A stretch of 64,000 nt of DNA from Hyperoodon ampullatus (GCA_949752795.1 CATKHW010000426.1:62001-126000), one strand, 5' to 3'; positions 12,173 through 26,082 are shown, counted from the stretch's first letter. Translations and numbers: made by a program. Notes: generated by a model from the sequence alone, not told the origin.

Positions 12173-13911
12173 GGATGGGCACATATCACTGTAATTTCCC
12201 GGCAGGAAGAAGAATTAAACAAATTCTCAGCCACCCACCGGGAACCAGTATAGGTCCTGAACCAAAATTTTGGACTTGCGGTCAGCTCACCAAAAACGAG
12301 TTGAAAAATGGAGCTCAGGGGCACAGCAATTCACAAACTGGCCGAGTAATAAAGGACAACTATCGTCCAAAAATCTGTTGAGGGAAGGCAACGAGGCGGA
12401 CTTGAAAGCGAGGCAGAATAGCAGGAAACAGATTTCAAGAGGTACGTTGGAATCGCCTTTAAAGCACAGGAAGAGGGGCACAACTTCGACAATGATGCAC
12501 TTGGCCAAAAAGGGCGTATGCGTTTTCTCCTGAATATATTCAGGAGAAAATGCATACGCCCTTTTTGGCCAAGCAAGCAAGCGGGCAATGCAAATCTGCA
12601 CTACAAAGAAGTATCACTTCCCACCGGTCAAAAGGGACATCCACAAAATGTGTAAGAACAAGAAAGGCAAGACAGGCCCTGGAGAACAGGGAGCCTTGTT
12701 ATGCTGATGGGCGGGATGTAAATTGCCAACTGCCTCTCTGGAGGAGTGCATTCTGTTCCCTAAAACAAGTAAAGAACAGAGCTACAGAGCCAAGGGCACT
12801 ACCAGTCTAGGGAATATACCTTGGGAAAACTGAAAATCAATAAGACAGAGCCACCCCAAAATTTAGGGCTGCACTGCATACAAGGACCTCAACTTGGATA
12901 CACCTTAAGTATCCAGGAAAATATAAACATGGTTCAAAAAATTGTGGTACTTACGTACGATGGAATATCCCTCAGCCATGAAATCAATGTCATAAGACCA
13001 GTAGCAGCAAAATGGGTGGATTCAGGTGCGATGATTCTAAGTGAAATAAGTCACACAGAAAAAGAAACTTATCATAAGATATCACTTATGAAGATCCTGT
13101 AAACATGGCTACACTTGAACTGAGTTAGGAAAGAGAACAGTGTCTCACATTTAGAAAACACTCTTATACCTGCTTAAGGGGGAAGGAGAGGTGGGGTGAT
13201 GCATAAAACCAGAGTTTGATATAAGCACAGGTACCGTTCCAAAAACCAACTATGGAATAGACAAGACCTACACCATCCTCAGCGAAAGGGACTCAAAACC
13301 CCATATTTCCCGCAGAGGAAAATATCTGACTAGTAAAAATCTTAAAACCTATGTATTGATATGTCTCCGTAAGGGAATCAAGTGTGTCTAGACTGGCATA
13401 AACATGGCAGCGAGAATCAGCTCAAACCCACTATAAAAAGGAATTTCAAAAACAAAACAAAAAAACTGGGAAATTGTTTACAATTCCTTCAGGGTCTCTG
13501 ATGAAGGCTGGAATGACCCTATCTACAACGACAGCTGGATGTGGCATAAGGAGGGACACTTGGGACTGAGACGATTGGTGAGATTGGTTGAGCAAATGCA
13601 GACCCTTTAAAGCAATAATGCATGGCACCCATTCCATGGGTCCGAACTCTCCAGGTTGAAGGGAATATTACTACAGCTATAACATGTGCGGGAAACCTAG
13701 AGAACGGACACACTGTGAATACGAAAGGTTTCTAAAACTCAACGCATAGTCCCTCTCCTGGTGCTCCGGTTTGACTTTCCGTCTGCTTTACTATCAACCT
13801 CCCAACTTGGAGAGACAGCCCCTTTAACCTCTTGGTTCGCACAGGTTGCCAATTTGGCAGAGGATGAAAGGGAAGAGGGAGAACCAATGAGAGAGTAGCT
13901 GTTAGGCATTT
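12173..13911 (+). repeat. Satellite unit 8 (twin of unit 17)
   Basis: It opens GGATGGGC. It carries ATTAAACAAATT near 12213, palindrome mismatch AAAATGCAT near 12547 (12500-12573), TATCCAGGAAAA near 12910, GGTGCGATG near 13025, AGTAAAAATC near 13332 and GATTGGTTGAGC near 13581. Unit 17 shares them all and shows one extra change. Confidence 0.97.
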
Positions 13912-15650
13912 GGACGGGCACATATCACTGTAATTTCCCGGCAGGAAGAAGAATTAAACAAATTCTCAGCCACCCACCGGGAACCAGTATAGGTCCTGAA
14001 CCAAAATTTTGGACTTGCGGTCAGCTCACCAAAAACGAGTTGAAAAATGGAGCTCAGGGGCACAGCAATTCACAAACTGGCCGAGTAATAAAGGACAACT
14101 ATCGTCCAAAAATCTGTTGAGGGAAGGCAACGAGGCGGACTTGAAAGCGAGGCAGAATAGCAGGAAACAGATTTCAAGAGGTACGTTGGAATCGCCTTTA
14201 AAGCACAGGAAGAGGGGCACAACTTCGACAATGATGCACTTGGCCAAAAAGGGCGTATGCGTTTTCTCCTGAATATATTCAGGAGAAAACGCATACGCCC
14301 TTTTTGGCCAAGCAAGCAAGCGGGCAATGCAAATCTGCACTACAAAGAAGTATCACTTCCCACCGGTCAAAAGGGACATCCACAAAATGTGTAAGAACAA
14401 GAAAGGCAAGACAGGCCCTGGAGAACAGGGAGCCTTGTTATGCTGATGGGCGGGATGTAAATTGCCAACTGCCTCTCTGGAGGAGTGCATTCTGTTCCCT
14501 AAAACAAGTAAAGAACAGAGCTACAGAGCCAAGGGCACTACCAGTCTAGGGAATATACCTTGGGAAAACTGAAAATCAATAAGACAGAGCCACCCCAAAA
14601 TTTAGGGCTGCACTGCATACAAGGACCTCAACTTGGATACACCTTAAGTATCCCAGAAAATATAAACATGGTTCAAAAAATTGTGGTACTTACGTACGAT
14701 GGAATATCCCTCAGCCATGAAATCAATGTCATAAGACCAGTAGCAGCAAAATGGGTGGATTCAGGTGCGATGATTCTAAGTGAAATAAGTCACACAGAAA
14801 AAGAAACTTATCATAAGATATCACTTATGAAGATCCTGTAAACATGGCTACACTTGAACTGAGTTAGGAAAGAGAACAGTGTCTCACATTTAGAAAACAC
14901 TCTTATACCTGCTTAAGGGGGAAGGAGAGGTGGGGTGATGCATAAAACCAGAGTTTGATATAAGCACAGGTACCGTTCCAAAAACCAACTATGGAATAGA
15001 CAAGACCTACACCATCCTCAGCGAAAGGGACTCAAAACCCCATATTTCCCGCAGAGGAAAATATCTGACTAGTAAGAATCTTAAAACCTATGTATTGATA
15101 TGTCTCCGTAAGGGAATCAAGTGTGTCTAGACTGGCATAAACATGGCAGCGAGAATCAGCTCAAACCCACTATAAAAAGGAATTTCAAAAACAAAACAAA
15201 AAAACTGGGAAATTCTTTACAATTCCTTCAGGGTCTCTGATGAAAGCTGGAATGACCCTATCTACAACGACAGCTGGATGTGGCATAAGGAGGGACACTT
15301 GGGACTGAGACGATTGGTGAGATTGGGTGAGCAAATGCAGACGCTTTAAAGCAATAATGCATGGCACCCATTCCATGGGTCCGAACTCTCCAGGTTGAAG
15401 GGAATATTACTACAGCTATAACATGTGCGGGAAACCTAGAGAACGGACACACTGTGAATACGAAAGGTTTCTAAAACTCAACGCATAGTCCCTCCCCTGG
15501 TGCTCTGGTTTGACTTTCCATCTGCTTTACTATCAACCTCCCAACTTGGAGAGACAGCCCCTTTAACCTCTTGGTTCGCACAGGTTGCCACTTTGGCAGA
15601 GGATGAAAGGGAAGAGGGAGAACCAATGAGAGAGTAGCTGTTAGGCATTT
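13912..15650 (+). repeat. Satellite unit 9 (twin of unit 18)
   Basis: Perfect palindrome at 14239-14312. The tail signature (CCCCTGGTGCTCTGG near 15492, CCACTTTGG near 15588) is shared with the tails of units 14 and 18. It differs from unit 18 by one base seen (ACCATCCTC near 15011). Confidence 0.97.
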
Positions 15651-17387
15651 GGACGGGCACATATCACTGTAATTTCCCGGCAGGAAGAAGAATTAAACAA
15701 ATTCTCAGCCACCCACCGGGAACCAGTATAGGTCCTGAACCAAAATTTTGGACTTGCGGTCAGCTCACCAAAAACGAGTTGAAAAATGGAGCTCAGGGGC
15801 ACAGCAATTCACAAACTGGCCGAGTAATAAAGGACAACTATCGTCCAAAAATCTGTTGAGGGAAGGCAACGAGGCGGACTTGAAAGCGAGGCAGAATAGC
15901 AGGAAACAGATTTCAAGAGGTACGTTGGAATCGCCTTTAAAGCACAGGAAGAGGGGCACAACTTCGACAATGATGCACTTGGCCAAAAAGGGCGTATGCG
16001 TTTTCTCCTGAATATATTCAGGAGAAAACGCATACGCCCTTTTTGGCCAAGCAAGCAAGCGGGCAATGCAAATCTGCACTACAAAGAAGTATCACTTCCC
16101 ACCGGTCAAAAGGGACATCCACAAAATGTGTAAGAACAAGAAAGGCAAGACAGGCCCTGGAGAACAGGGAGCCTTGTTATGCTGATGGGCGGGATGTAAA
16201 TTGCCAACTGCCTCTCTGGAGGAGTGCATTCTGTTCCCTAAAACAAGTAAAGAACAGAGCTACAGAGACAAGGGCACTACCAGTCTAGGGAATATACCTT
16301 GGGAAAACTGAAAATCAATAAGACAGAGCCACCCCAAAATTTAGGGCTGCACTGCATACAAGGACCTCAACTTGGATACACCTTAAGTATCCCAGAAAAT
16401 ATAAACATGGTTCAAAAAATTGTGGTACTTACGTACGATGGAATATCCCTCAGCCATGAAATCAATGTCATAAGACCAGTAGCAGCAAAATGGGTGGATT
16501 CAGGTACGATGATTCTAAGTGAAATAAGTCACACAGAAAAAGAAACTTATCATAAGATATCACTTATGAAGATCCTGTAAACATGGCTACACTTGAACTG
16601 AGTTAGGAAAGAGAACAGTGTCTCACATTTAGAAAACACTCATACCTGCTTAAGGGGGAAGGAGAGGTGGGGTGATGCATAAAACCAGAGTTTGATATAA
16701 GCACAGGTACCGTTCCAAAAACCAACTATGGAATAGACAAGACCTACACCGTCCTCAGCGAAAGGGACTCAAAACCCCATATTTCCCGCAGAGGAAAATA
16801 TCTGACTAGTAAGAATCTTAAAACCTATGTATTGATATGTCTCCGTAAGGGAATCAAGTGTGTCTAGACTGGCATAAACATGGCAGCGAGAATCAGCTCA
16901 AACCCACTATAAAAAGGAATTTCAAAAACAAAACAAAAAAACTGTGAAATTCTTTGCAATTCCTTCAGGGTCTCTGATGAAAGCTGGAATGACCCTATCT
17001 ACAACGACAGCTGGATGTGGCATAAGGAGGGACACTTGGGACTGAGACGATTGGTGAGATTGGGTGAGCAAATGCAGACCCTTTAAAGCAATAATGCATG
17101 GCACCCATTCCATGGGTCCGAACTCTCCAGGTTGAAGGGAATATTACTACAGCTATAACATGTGCGGGAAACCTAGAGAACGGACACACTGTGAATACGA
17201 AAGGTTTCTAAAACTCAACGCATAGTCCCTCTCCTGGTGCTCCGGTTTGACTTTCCGTCTGCTTTACTATCAACCTCCCAACTTGGAGAGACAGCCCCTT
17301 TAACCTCTTGGTTCGCACAGGTTGCCAATTTGGCAGAGGATGAAAGGGAAGAGGGAGAACCAATGAGAGAGTAGCTGTTAGGCATTT
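15651..17387 (+). repeat. Satellite unit 10 (1,737 bp, twin of unit 19)
   Basis: Loses TT near 16640 (ACACTCATACC for ACACTCTTATACC), a deletion found again only in unit 19. GAGACAAGG near 16265 is shared with units 15 and 19, and CTGTGAAATTC near 16942 with unit 19. Perfect palindrome at 15978-16051. Confidence 0.97.
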
Positions 17388-19126
17388 GGAGGGGCACATA
17401 TCACTGTAATTTCCCGGCAGGAAGAAGAATTAACCAAATTCTCAGCCACCCACCGGGAACCAATATAGGTCCTGAACCAAAATTTTGGACTTGCGGTCAG
17501 CTCTCCAAAAACGAGTTGAAAAATGGAGCTCAGGGGCACAGCAATTCACAAACTGGCCGAGTAATAAAAGACAACTATCGTCCAAAAATCTGTTGAGGGA
17601 AGGCAACGAGGCGGACTTGAAAGCGAGGCAGAATAGCAGGAAACAGATTTCAAGAGGTACGTTGGAATCGCCTTTAAAGCACAAGAGGAGGGGCACAACT
17701 TCGACAATGATGCACTTGGCCAAAAAGGGCGTATGCGTTTTCTCCTGAATATATTCAGGAGAAAACGCATACGCCCTTTTTGGCCAAGCAAGCAAGCGGG
17801 CAATGCAAATCTGCACTACAAAGAAGTATCACTTCCCACCGGTCAAAAGGGACATCCACAAAATGTGTAAGAACAAGAAAGGCAAGACAGGCCCTGGAGA
17901 ACAGGGAGCCTTGTTATGCTGATGGGCGGGATGTAAATTGCCAACTGCCTCTCTGGAGGAGTGCATTCTGTTCCCTAAAACAAGTAAAGAACAGAGCTAC
18001 AGAGCCAAGGGCACTACCAGTCTAGGGAATATACCTTGGGAAAACTGAAAATCAATAAGACAGAGCCACCCCAAAATTTAGGGCTGCACTGCATACAAGG
18101 ACCTCAACTTGGATACACCTTAAGTATCCCAGAAAATATAAACATGGTTCAAAAAATTGTGGTACTTACGTACGATGGAATATCCCTCAGCCATGAAATC
18201 AATGTCATAAGACCAGTAGCAGCAAAATGGGTGGATTCAGGTACGATGATTCTAAGTGAAATAAGTCACACAGAAAAAGAAACTTATCATAAGATATCAC
18301 TTATGAAGATCCTGTAAACATGGCTACACTTGAACTGAGTTAGGAAAGAGAACAGTGTCTCACATTTAGAAAACACTCTTATACCTGCTTAAGGGGGAAT
18401 GAGAGGTGGGGTGATGCATAAAACCAGAGTTTGATATAAGCACAGGTACCGTTCCAAAAACCAACTATGGAATAGACAAGACCTACACCATCCTCAGCGA
18501 AAGGGACTCAAAACCCCATATTTCCCGCAGAGGAAAATATCTGACTAGTAAGAATCTTAAAACCTATGTATTGATATGTCTCCGTAAGGGAATCAAGTGT
18601 GTCTAGACTGGCATAAACATGGCAGCGAGAATCAGCTCAAACCCACTATAAAAAGGAATTTCAAAAACAAAACAAAAAAACTGGGAAATTCTTTACAATT
18701 CCTTCAGGGTCTCTGATGAAGGCTGGAATGACCCTATCTACAACGACAGCTGGATGTGGCATAAGGAGGGACACTTGGGACTGAGACGATTGGTGAGATT
18801 GGGTGAGCAAATGCAGACCCTTTAAAGCAATAATGCATGGCACCCATTCCATGGGTCCGAACTCTCCAGGGTGAAGGGAATATTACTACAGCTATAACAT
18901 GTGCGGGAAACCTAGAGAACGGACACACTGTGAATACGAAAGGTTTCTAAAACTCAACGCATAGTCCCTCTCCTGGTGCTCCGGTTTGACTTTCCGTCTG
19001 CTTTACTATCAACCTCCCAACTTGGAGAGACAGCCCCTTTAACCTCTTGGTTCGCACACGTTGCCAATTTGGCAGAGGATGAAAGGGAAGAGGGAGAACC
19101 AATGAGAGAGTAGCTGTTAGGCATTT
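17388..19126 (+). repeat. Satellite unit 11 (twin of unit 20 up to about 18,672)
   Basis: Carries CCAATATAGG near 17460, AGCTCTCC near 17500, CACAAGAGGAGG near 17680 and GGGGAATGAGAGG near 18395, all shared with unit 20. After 18,672 the twin relation ends. Private marks there are CCAGGGTGAAGG near 18865 and CACACGTTGCC near 19054. Perfect palindrome at 17715-17788. Confidence 0.97.
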
Positions 19127-20865
19127 GGACGGGCACATATCACTGTAATTTCCCGGCAGGAAGAAGAATTAACCAAATTCTCAGCCACCCACCGGGAACC
19201 AGTATAGGTCCTGAACCAAAATTTTGGACTTGCGGTCAGCTCACCAAAAACGAGTTGAAAAATGGAGCTCAGGGGCACAGCAATTCACAAACTGGCCGAG
19301 TAATAAAGGACAACTATCGTCCAAAAATCTGTTGAGGGAAGGCAACGAGGCGGACTTGAAAGCGAGGCAGAATAGCAGGAAACAGATTTCAAGAGGTACG
19401 TTGGAATCGCCTTTAAAGCACAGGAAGAGGGGTACAACTTCGACAATGATGCACTTGGCCAAAAAGGGCGTATGCGTTTTCTCCTGAATATATTCAGGAG
19501 AAAACGCATACGCCCTTTTTGGCCAAGCAAGCAAGCGGGCAATGCAAATCTGCACTACAAAGAAGTATCACTTCCCACCGGTCAAAAGGGACATCCACAA
19601 AATGTGTAAGAACAAGAAAGGCAAGACAGGCCCTGGAGAACAGGGAGCCTTGTTATGCTGATGGGCGGGATGTAAATTGCCAACTGCCTCTCTGGAGGAG
19701 TGCATTCTGTTCCCTAAAACAAGTAAAGAACAGAGCTACAGAGCCAAGGGCACTACCAGTCTAGGGAATATACCTTGGGAAAACTGAAAATCAATAAGAC
19801 AGAGCCACCCCAAAATTTAGGGCTGCACTGCATACAAGGACCTCAACTTGGATACACCTTAAGTATCCCAGAAAATATAAACATGGTTCAAAAAATTGTG
19901 GTACTTACGTACGATGGAATATCCCTCAGCCATGAAATCAATGTCATAAGACCAGTAGCAGCAAAATGGGTGGATTCAGGTACGATGATTCTAAGTGAAA
20001 TAAGTCACACAGAAAAAGAAACTTATCATAAGATATCACTTATGAAGATCCTGTAAACATGGCTACACTTGAACTGAGTTAGGAAAGAGAACAGTGTCTC
20101 ACATTTAGAAAACACTCTTATACCTGCTTAAGGGGGAAGGAGAGGTGGGGTGATGCATAAAACCAGAGTTTGATATAAGCACAGGTACCGTTCCAAAAAC
20201 CAACTATGGAATAGACAAGACCTACACCGTCTTCAGTGAAAGGGACTCAAAACACCATATTTCCCGCAGAGGAAAATATCTGACTAGTAAGAATCTTAAA
20301 ACCTATGTATTGATATGTCTCCATAAGGGAATCAAGTGTGTCTAGACTGGCATAAACATGGCAGCGAGAATCAGCTCAAACCCACTATAAAAAGGAATTT
20401 CAAAAACAAAACCAAAAAACGGGGAAATTCTTTACAATTCCTTCAGGGTTTCTGATGAAAGCTGGAATGACCCTATCTACAACGACAGCTGGATGTGGCA
20501 TAAGGAGGGACACTTGAGACTGAGACGATTGGTGAGATTGGTTGAGCAAATGCAGACCCTTTAAAGCAATAATGCATGGCACCCATTCCATGGGTCCGAA
20601 CTCTCCAGGTTGAAGGGAATGTTACTACAGCTATAACATGTGCAGGAAACCTAGAGAACGGACACACTGTGAATACGAAAGGTTTCTAAAACTCAACGAA
20701 TAGTCCCTCTCCTGGTGCTCCGGTTTGACTTTCCGTCTGCTTTACTATCAACCTCCCAACTTGGAGAGACAGCCCCTTTAACCTCTTGGTTCGCACAGGT
20801 TGCCAATTTGGCAGAGGATGAAAGGGAAGAGGGAGAACCAATGAGAGAGTAGCTGTTAGGCATTT
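19127..20865 (+). repeat. Satellite unit 12
   Basis: Perfect palindrome at 19454-19527. AACACCATAT near 20251 is shared with unit 13. ACCAAAAAACGGGG near 20410 and AGGGTTTCTG near 20445 are shared with the end of unit 20. Private changes are GTCTTCAGTG near 20228, GGAATGTTAC near 20616 and GTGCAGGAAA near 20641. Confidence 0.97.
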
Positions 20866-22604
20866 GGACGGGCACATATCACTGTAATTTCCCGGCAGGA
20901 AGAAGAATTAACCAAATTCTCAGCCACCCACTGGGAACCAGTATAGGTCCTGAACCAAAATTTTGGACTTGCGGTCAGCTCTCCAAAAACGAGTTGAAAA
21001 ATGGAGCTCAGCGACACAGCAATTCACAAACTGGCTGAGTAATAAAGGACACCTATCGTCCAAAAATCTGTTGACGGAAGGCAACGAGGCGGACTTGAAA
21101 GCGAGGCAGAATAGCAGGAAACAGATTTCAAGAGGTACGTTGGAATCGCCTTTAAAGCACAGGAAGAGGGGCACAACTTCGACAATGATGCACTTGGCCA
21201 AAAAGGGCGTATGCGTTTTCTCCTGAGTATATTCAGGAGAAAATGCATACGCCCTTTTTGGCCAAGCAAGCAAGCGGGCAATGCAAATCTGCACTACAAA
21301 GAAGTATCACTTCCCACCGGTCAAAAGGGACATCCACAAAATGTGTAAGAACAAGAAAGGCAAGACTGGCCCTGGAGAACAGGGAGCCTTGTTATGCTGA
21401 TGGGCGGGATGTAAATTGCCAACTGCCTCTCTGGAGGAGTGCATTCTGTTCCCTAAAACAAGTAAAGAACAGAGCTACAGAGCCAAGGGCACTACCAGTC
21501 TAGGGAATATACCTTTGGAAAACTGAAAATCAATAAGACAGAGCCACCCCAAAATTTAGGGCTGCACTGCATACAAGGACCTCAACTTGGATACACCTTA
21601 AGTATCCCAGAAAATATAAACATGGTTCAAAAAATTGTGGTACTTACGTACGATGGAATATCCCTCAGCCATGAAATCAATGTCATAAGACCAGTAGCAG
21701 CAAAATGGGTGGATTCAGGTACGATGATTCTAAGTGAAATAAGTCACACAGAAAAAGAAACTTATCATAAGATATCACTTATGAAGATCCTGTAAACATG
21801 GCTACACTTGAACTGAGTTAGGAAAGAGAACAGTGTCTCACATTTAGAAAACACTCTTATACCTGCTTAAGGGGGAAGGAGAGGTGGGGTGATGCATAAA
21901 ACCAGAGTTTGATATAAGCACAGGTACCGTTCCAAAAACCAACTATGGAATAGACAAGACCTACACCGTCCTCAGTGAAAGGGACTCAAAACACCATATT
22001 TCCCGCAGAGGAAAGTATCTGACTAGTAAGAATCTTAAAACCTATGTATTGATATGTCTCCGTAAGGGAATCAAGTGTGTCTAGACTGGCATAAACATGG
22101 CAGCGAGAATCAGCTCAAACCCACTATAAAAAGGAATTTCAAAAACGAAACAAAAAAACTGGGAAATTCTTTACAATTCCTTCAGGGTCTCTGATGAAAG
22201 CTGGAATGACCCTATCTACAACGACAGCTGGATGTGGCATAAGGAGGGACACTTGGGACTGAGACGATTGGTGAGATTGGGTGAGCAAATGCAGACCCTT
22301 TAAAGCAATAATGCATGGCACGCATTCCATGGGTCCGAACTCTCCAGGTTGAAGGGAATATTACTACAGCTATAACATGTGCGGGAAACCTAGAGAACGG
22401 ACACACTGTGAATACGAAAGGTTTCTAAAACTCAAAGAATAGACCCTCTCCTGGTGATCCGGTTTGACTTTCCGTCTGCTTTACTATCAACCTCTCAACT
22501 TGGAGAGACAGCCCCTTTAACCTCTTGGTTCGCACAGGTTGCCAATTTGGCAGAGGATGAAAGGGAAGAGGGAGAACCAATGAGACAGTAGCTGTTAGGC
22601 ATTT
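20866..22604 (+). repeat. Satellite unit 13
   Basis: A strongly mosaic unit. CCACTGGGAACC near 20928 is shared with unit 36. GACACCTATCG near 21048 is shared with unit 32. TTGACGGAAGG near 21070 is shared with units 32 and 35. The tail ACGAAACAAAA near 22145 and CACGCATTCC near 22319 are shared with unit 36. Palindrome at 21193-21266 has two mismatches. ACCTTTGGAAAAC near 21510 removes the TTG at the start of the open stretch. Confidence 0.97.
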
Positions 22605-24343
22605 GGACGGGCACATATCACTGTAATTTCCCGGCAGGAAGAAGAATTAACCAAATTCTCAGCCACCCACCGGGAACCAGTATATGTCCTGACCCAAAAT
22701 TTTGGACTTGCGGTCAGCTCACCAAAAACGAGTTGAAAAATGGAGCTCAGGGGCACAGCAATTCACAAACTGGCCGAGTAATAAAGGACAACTATCGTCC
22801 AAAAATCTGTTGAGGGAAGGCAACGAGGCGGACTTGAAAGCGAGGCAGAATAGCAGGAAACAGATTTCAAGAGGTACGTTGGAATCGCCTTTAAAGCACA
22901 GGAAGAGGGGCACATCTTCGACAATGACGCACTTGGCCAAAAAGGGCGTATGCGTTTTCTCCTGAATATATTCAGGAGAAAACGCATACGCCCTTTTTGG
23001 CTAAGCAAGCAAGCGGGCAATGCAAATCTGCACTACAAAGAAGTATCACTTCCCACCGGTCAAAAGGGACATCCACAAAATGTGTAAGAACAAGAAACGC
23101 AAGACAGGCCCTGGAGAACAGGGAGCCTTGTTATGCTGATGGGCGGGATGTAAATTGCCAACTGCCTCTCTGGAGGAGTGCATTCTGTTCCCTAAAACAA
23201 GTAAAGAACAGAGCTACAGAGCCAAGGGCACTACCAGTCTAGGGAATATACCTTGGGAAAATTGAAAATCAATAAGACAGAGCCACCCCAAAATTTAGGG
23301 CTGCACTGCATACAAGGACCTCAACTTGGATACACCTTAAGTATCCCAGAAAATATAAACATGGTTCAAAAAATTGTGGTACTTACGTACGATGGAATAT
23401 CCCTCAGCCATGAAATCAATGTCATAAGACCAGTAGCAGCAAAATGGGTGGATTCAGGTACGATGATTCTAAGTGAAATAAATCACACAGAAAAAGAAAC
23501 TTATCATAAGATATCACTTATGAAGATCCTGTAAACATGGCTACACTTGAACTGAGTTAGGAAAGAGAACAGTGTCTCACATTTAGAAAACACTCTTATA
23601 CCTGCTTAAGGGGGAAGGAGAGGTGGGGTGATGCATAAAACCAGAGTTTGATATAAGCACAGGTACCGTTCCAAAAACCAACTATGGAATAGACAAGACC
23701 TACACCGTCCTCAGCGAAAGGGACTCAAAACCCCATATTTCCCGCAGAGGAAAATATCTGACTAGTAAGAAACTTAAAACCTATGTATTGATATGTCTCC
23801 GTAAGGGAATCAAGTGTGTCTAGACTGGCATAAACATGGCAGCGAGAATCAGCTCAAACCCACTATAAAAAGGAATTTCAAAAACAAAACAAAAAAACTG
23901 GGAAATTCTTTACAATTCCTTCAGGGTCTCTGATGAAAGCTGGAATGACCCTATCTACAACGACAGCTGGATGTGGCATAAGGAGGGACACTTGGGACTG
24001 AGACGATTGGTGAGATTGGGTGAGCAAATGCAGACCCTTTAAAGCAATAATGCATGGCACCCATTCCATGGGTCCGAACTCTCCAGGTTGAAGGATATAT
24101 TACTACAGCTATAACATGTGCGGGAAACCTAGAGAACGGACACACTGTGAATACGAAAGGTTTCTAAAACTCAACGCATAGTCCCTCCCCTGGTGCTCTG
24201 GTTTGACTTTCCATCTGCTTTACTATCAACCTCCCAACTTGGAGAGACAGCCCCTTTAACCTCTTGGTTCGCACAGGTTGCCACTTTGGCAGAGGATGAA
24301 AGGGAAGAGGGAGAACCAATGAGAGAGTAGCTGTTAGGCATTT
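22605..24343 (+). repeat. Satellite unit 14
   Basis: Shares a run of rare variants with unit 37: AATGACGC near 22923, TTGGCTAAGC near 22998 (breaking the palindrome 22932-23005), AAACGCAAGAC near 23096, AAATTGAAAATC near 23259 and ATAAATCACAC near 23478. From about 24,110 its tail instead copies the unit 9 tail. Confidence 0.97.
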
Positions 24344-25330
24344 GGACGGGCACATATCACTGTAATTTCCCGGCAGGAAGAAGAATTAAACAAATTCTCA
24401 GCCACCCACCGGGAACCAGTATAGGTCCTGAACCAAAATTTTGGACTTGCGGTCAGCTCACCAAAAACGAGTTGAAAAATGGAGCTCAGGGGCACAGCAA
24501 TTCACAAACTGGCCGAGTAATAAAGGACAACTATCGTCCAAAAATCTGTTGAGGGAAGGCAACGAGGCGGACTTGAAAGCGAGGCAGAATAGCAGGAAAC
24601 AGATTTCAAGAGGTACGTTGGAATCGCCTTTAAAGCACAGGAAGAGGGGCACAACTTCGACAATGATGCACTTGGCCAAAAAGGGCGTATGCGTTTTCTC
24701 CTGAATATATTCAGGAGAAAACGCATACGCCCTTTTTGGCCAAGCAAGCAAGCGGGCAATGCAAATCTGCACTACAAAGAAGTATCACTTCCCACCGGTC
24801 AAAAGGGACATCCAAAAAATGTGTAAGAACAAGAAAGGCAAGACAGGCCCTCGAGAACAGGGAGCCTTGTTATGCTGATGGGCGGGATGTAAATTGCCAA
24901 CTGCCTCTCTGGAGGAGTGCATTCTGTTCCCTAAAACAAGTAAAGAACAGAGCTACAGAGACAAGGGCACTACCAGTCTAGGGAATATACCTTGGGAAAA
25001 CTGAAAATCAATAAGACAGAGCCACCCCAAAATTTAGGGCTGCACTGCATACAAGGACCTCAACTTGGATACACCTTATGTATCCCAGAAAATATAAACA
25101 TGGTTCAAAAAATTGTGGTACTTACGTACGATGGAATATCCCTCAGCCATGAAATCAATGTCATAAGACCAGTAGCAGCAAAATGGGTGGATTCAGGTAC
25201 GATGATTCTAAGTGAAATAAGTCACACAGAAAAAGAAACTTATCATAAGATATCACTTATGAAGATCCTGTAAACATGGCTACACTTGAACTGAGTTAGG
25301 AAAGAGAACAGTGTCTCACATTTAGAAAAC
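24110..25330 (+). repeat. 1.2-kb patch copied from the unit 9/10 type
   Basis: Matches about 15417-16637 at an offset of 8,693 bp through the tail marks CTCTGG and CCACTTTGG, the head mark ATTAAACAAATT and GAGACAAGG. The patch ends before the 2-bp deletion of unit 10, which is absent here. Three private changes lie inside it. The same variants also occur in units 18/19. Confidence 0.75.
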
Positions 25331-26082
25331 ACTCTTATACCTGCTTAAGGGGGAAGGAGAGGTGGGGTGATGCATAAAACCAGAGTTTGATATAAGCACA
25401 GGTACCGTTCCAAAAACCAACTATGGAATAGACAACACCTACACCGTCCTCAGCGAAAGGGACTCAAAACCCCATATTTCCCGCAGAGGAAAATATCTGA
25501 CTAGTAAGAATCTTAAAACCTATGTATTGATATGTCTCCGTAAGGGAATCAAGTGTGTCTAGACTGGCATAAACATGGCAGCGAGAATCAGCTCAAACCC
25601 ACTATAAAAAGGAATTTCAAAAACAAAACAAAAAAACTGGGAAATTCTTTGCAATTCCTTCAGGGTCTCTGATGAAAGCTGGAATGACCCTATCTACAAC
25701 GACAGCTGGATGTGGCATAAGGAGGGACACTTGGGACTGAGACGATTGGTGAGATTGGGTGAGCAAATGCAGACCCTTTAAAGCAATAATGCATGGCACC
25801 CATTCCATGGGTCCGAACTCTCCAGGTTGAAGGGAATATTACTACAGCTATAACATGTGCGGGAAACCTAGAGAACGGACACACTGTGAATACGAAAGGT
25901 TTCTAAAACTCAACGCATAGTCCCTCTCCTGGTGCTCCGGTTTGACTTTCCGTCTGCTTTACTATCAACCTCCCAACTTGGAGAGACAGCCCCTTTAACC
26001 TCTTGGTTCACACAGGTTGCCAATTTGGCAGAGGATGAAAGGGAAGAGGGAGAACCAATGAGAGAGTAGCTGTTAGGCATTT
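24344..26082 (+). repeat. Satellite unit 15 (mosaic)
   Basis: The first part matches unit 10 (ATTAAACAAATT, GAGACAAGG) but without its 2-bp deletion. The last part matches the unit 6 tail (GGTTCACAC near 26005). Private changes are CCAAAAAATG near 24812, CTCGAGAAC near 24850 (also unit 24), TTATGTATCC near 25076 and GACAACACC near 25431. Perfect palindrome at 24671-24744. Confidence 0.97.

Larger units (their letters stand above)
10265..18672 (+). repeat. 8.4-kb duplicated block, first copy (end of unit 6 to unit 11)
   Basis: Matches 25914-34321 at an offset of 15,649 bp (nine units minus the 2-bp deletion). I find six single-base differences by eye across about 8.4 kb. Rare variants shared include GGTTCACAC, GGATGGGC, TATCCAGGAAAA, AGTAAAAATC, the TT deletion and CACAAGAGGAGG. 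The left edge lies between 10,264 (C here, A in the partner) and 10,360. The right edge is at the first mismatch after 18,672. Confidence 0.93.
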
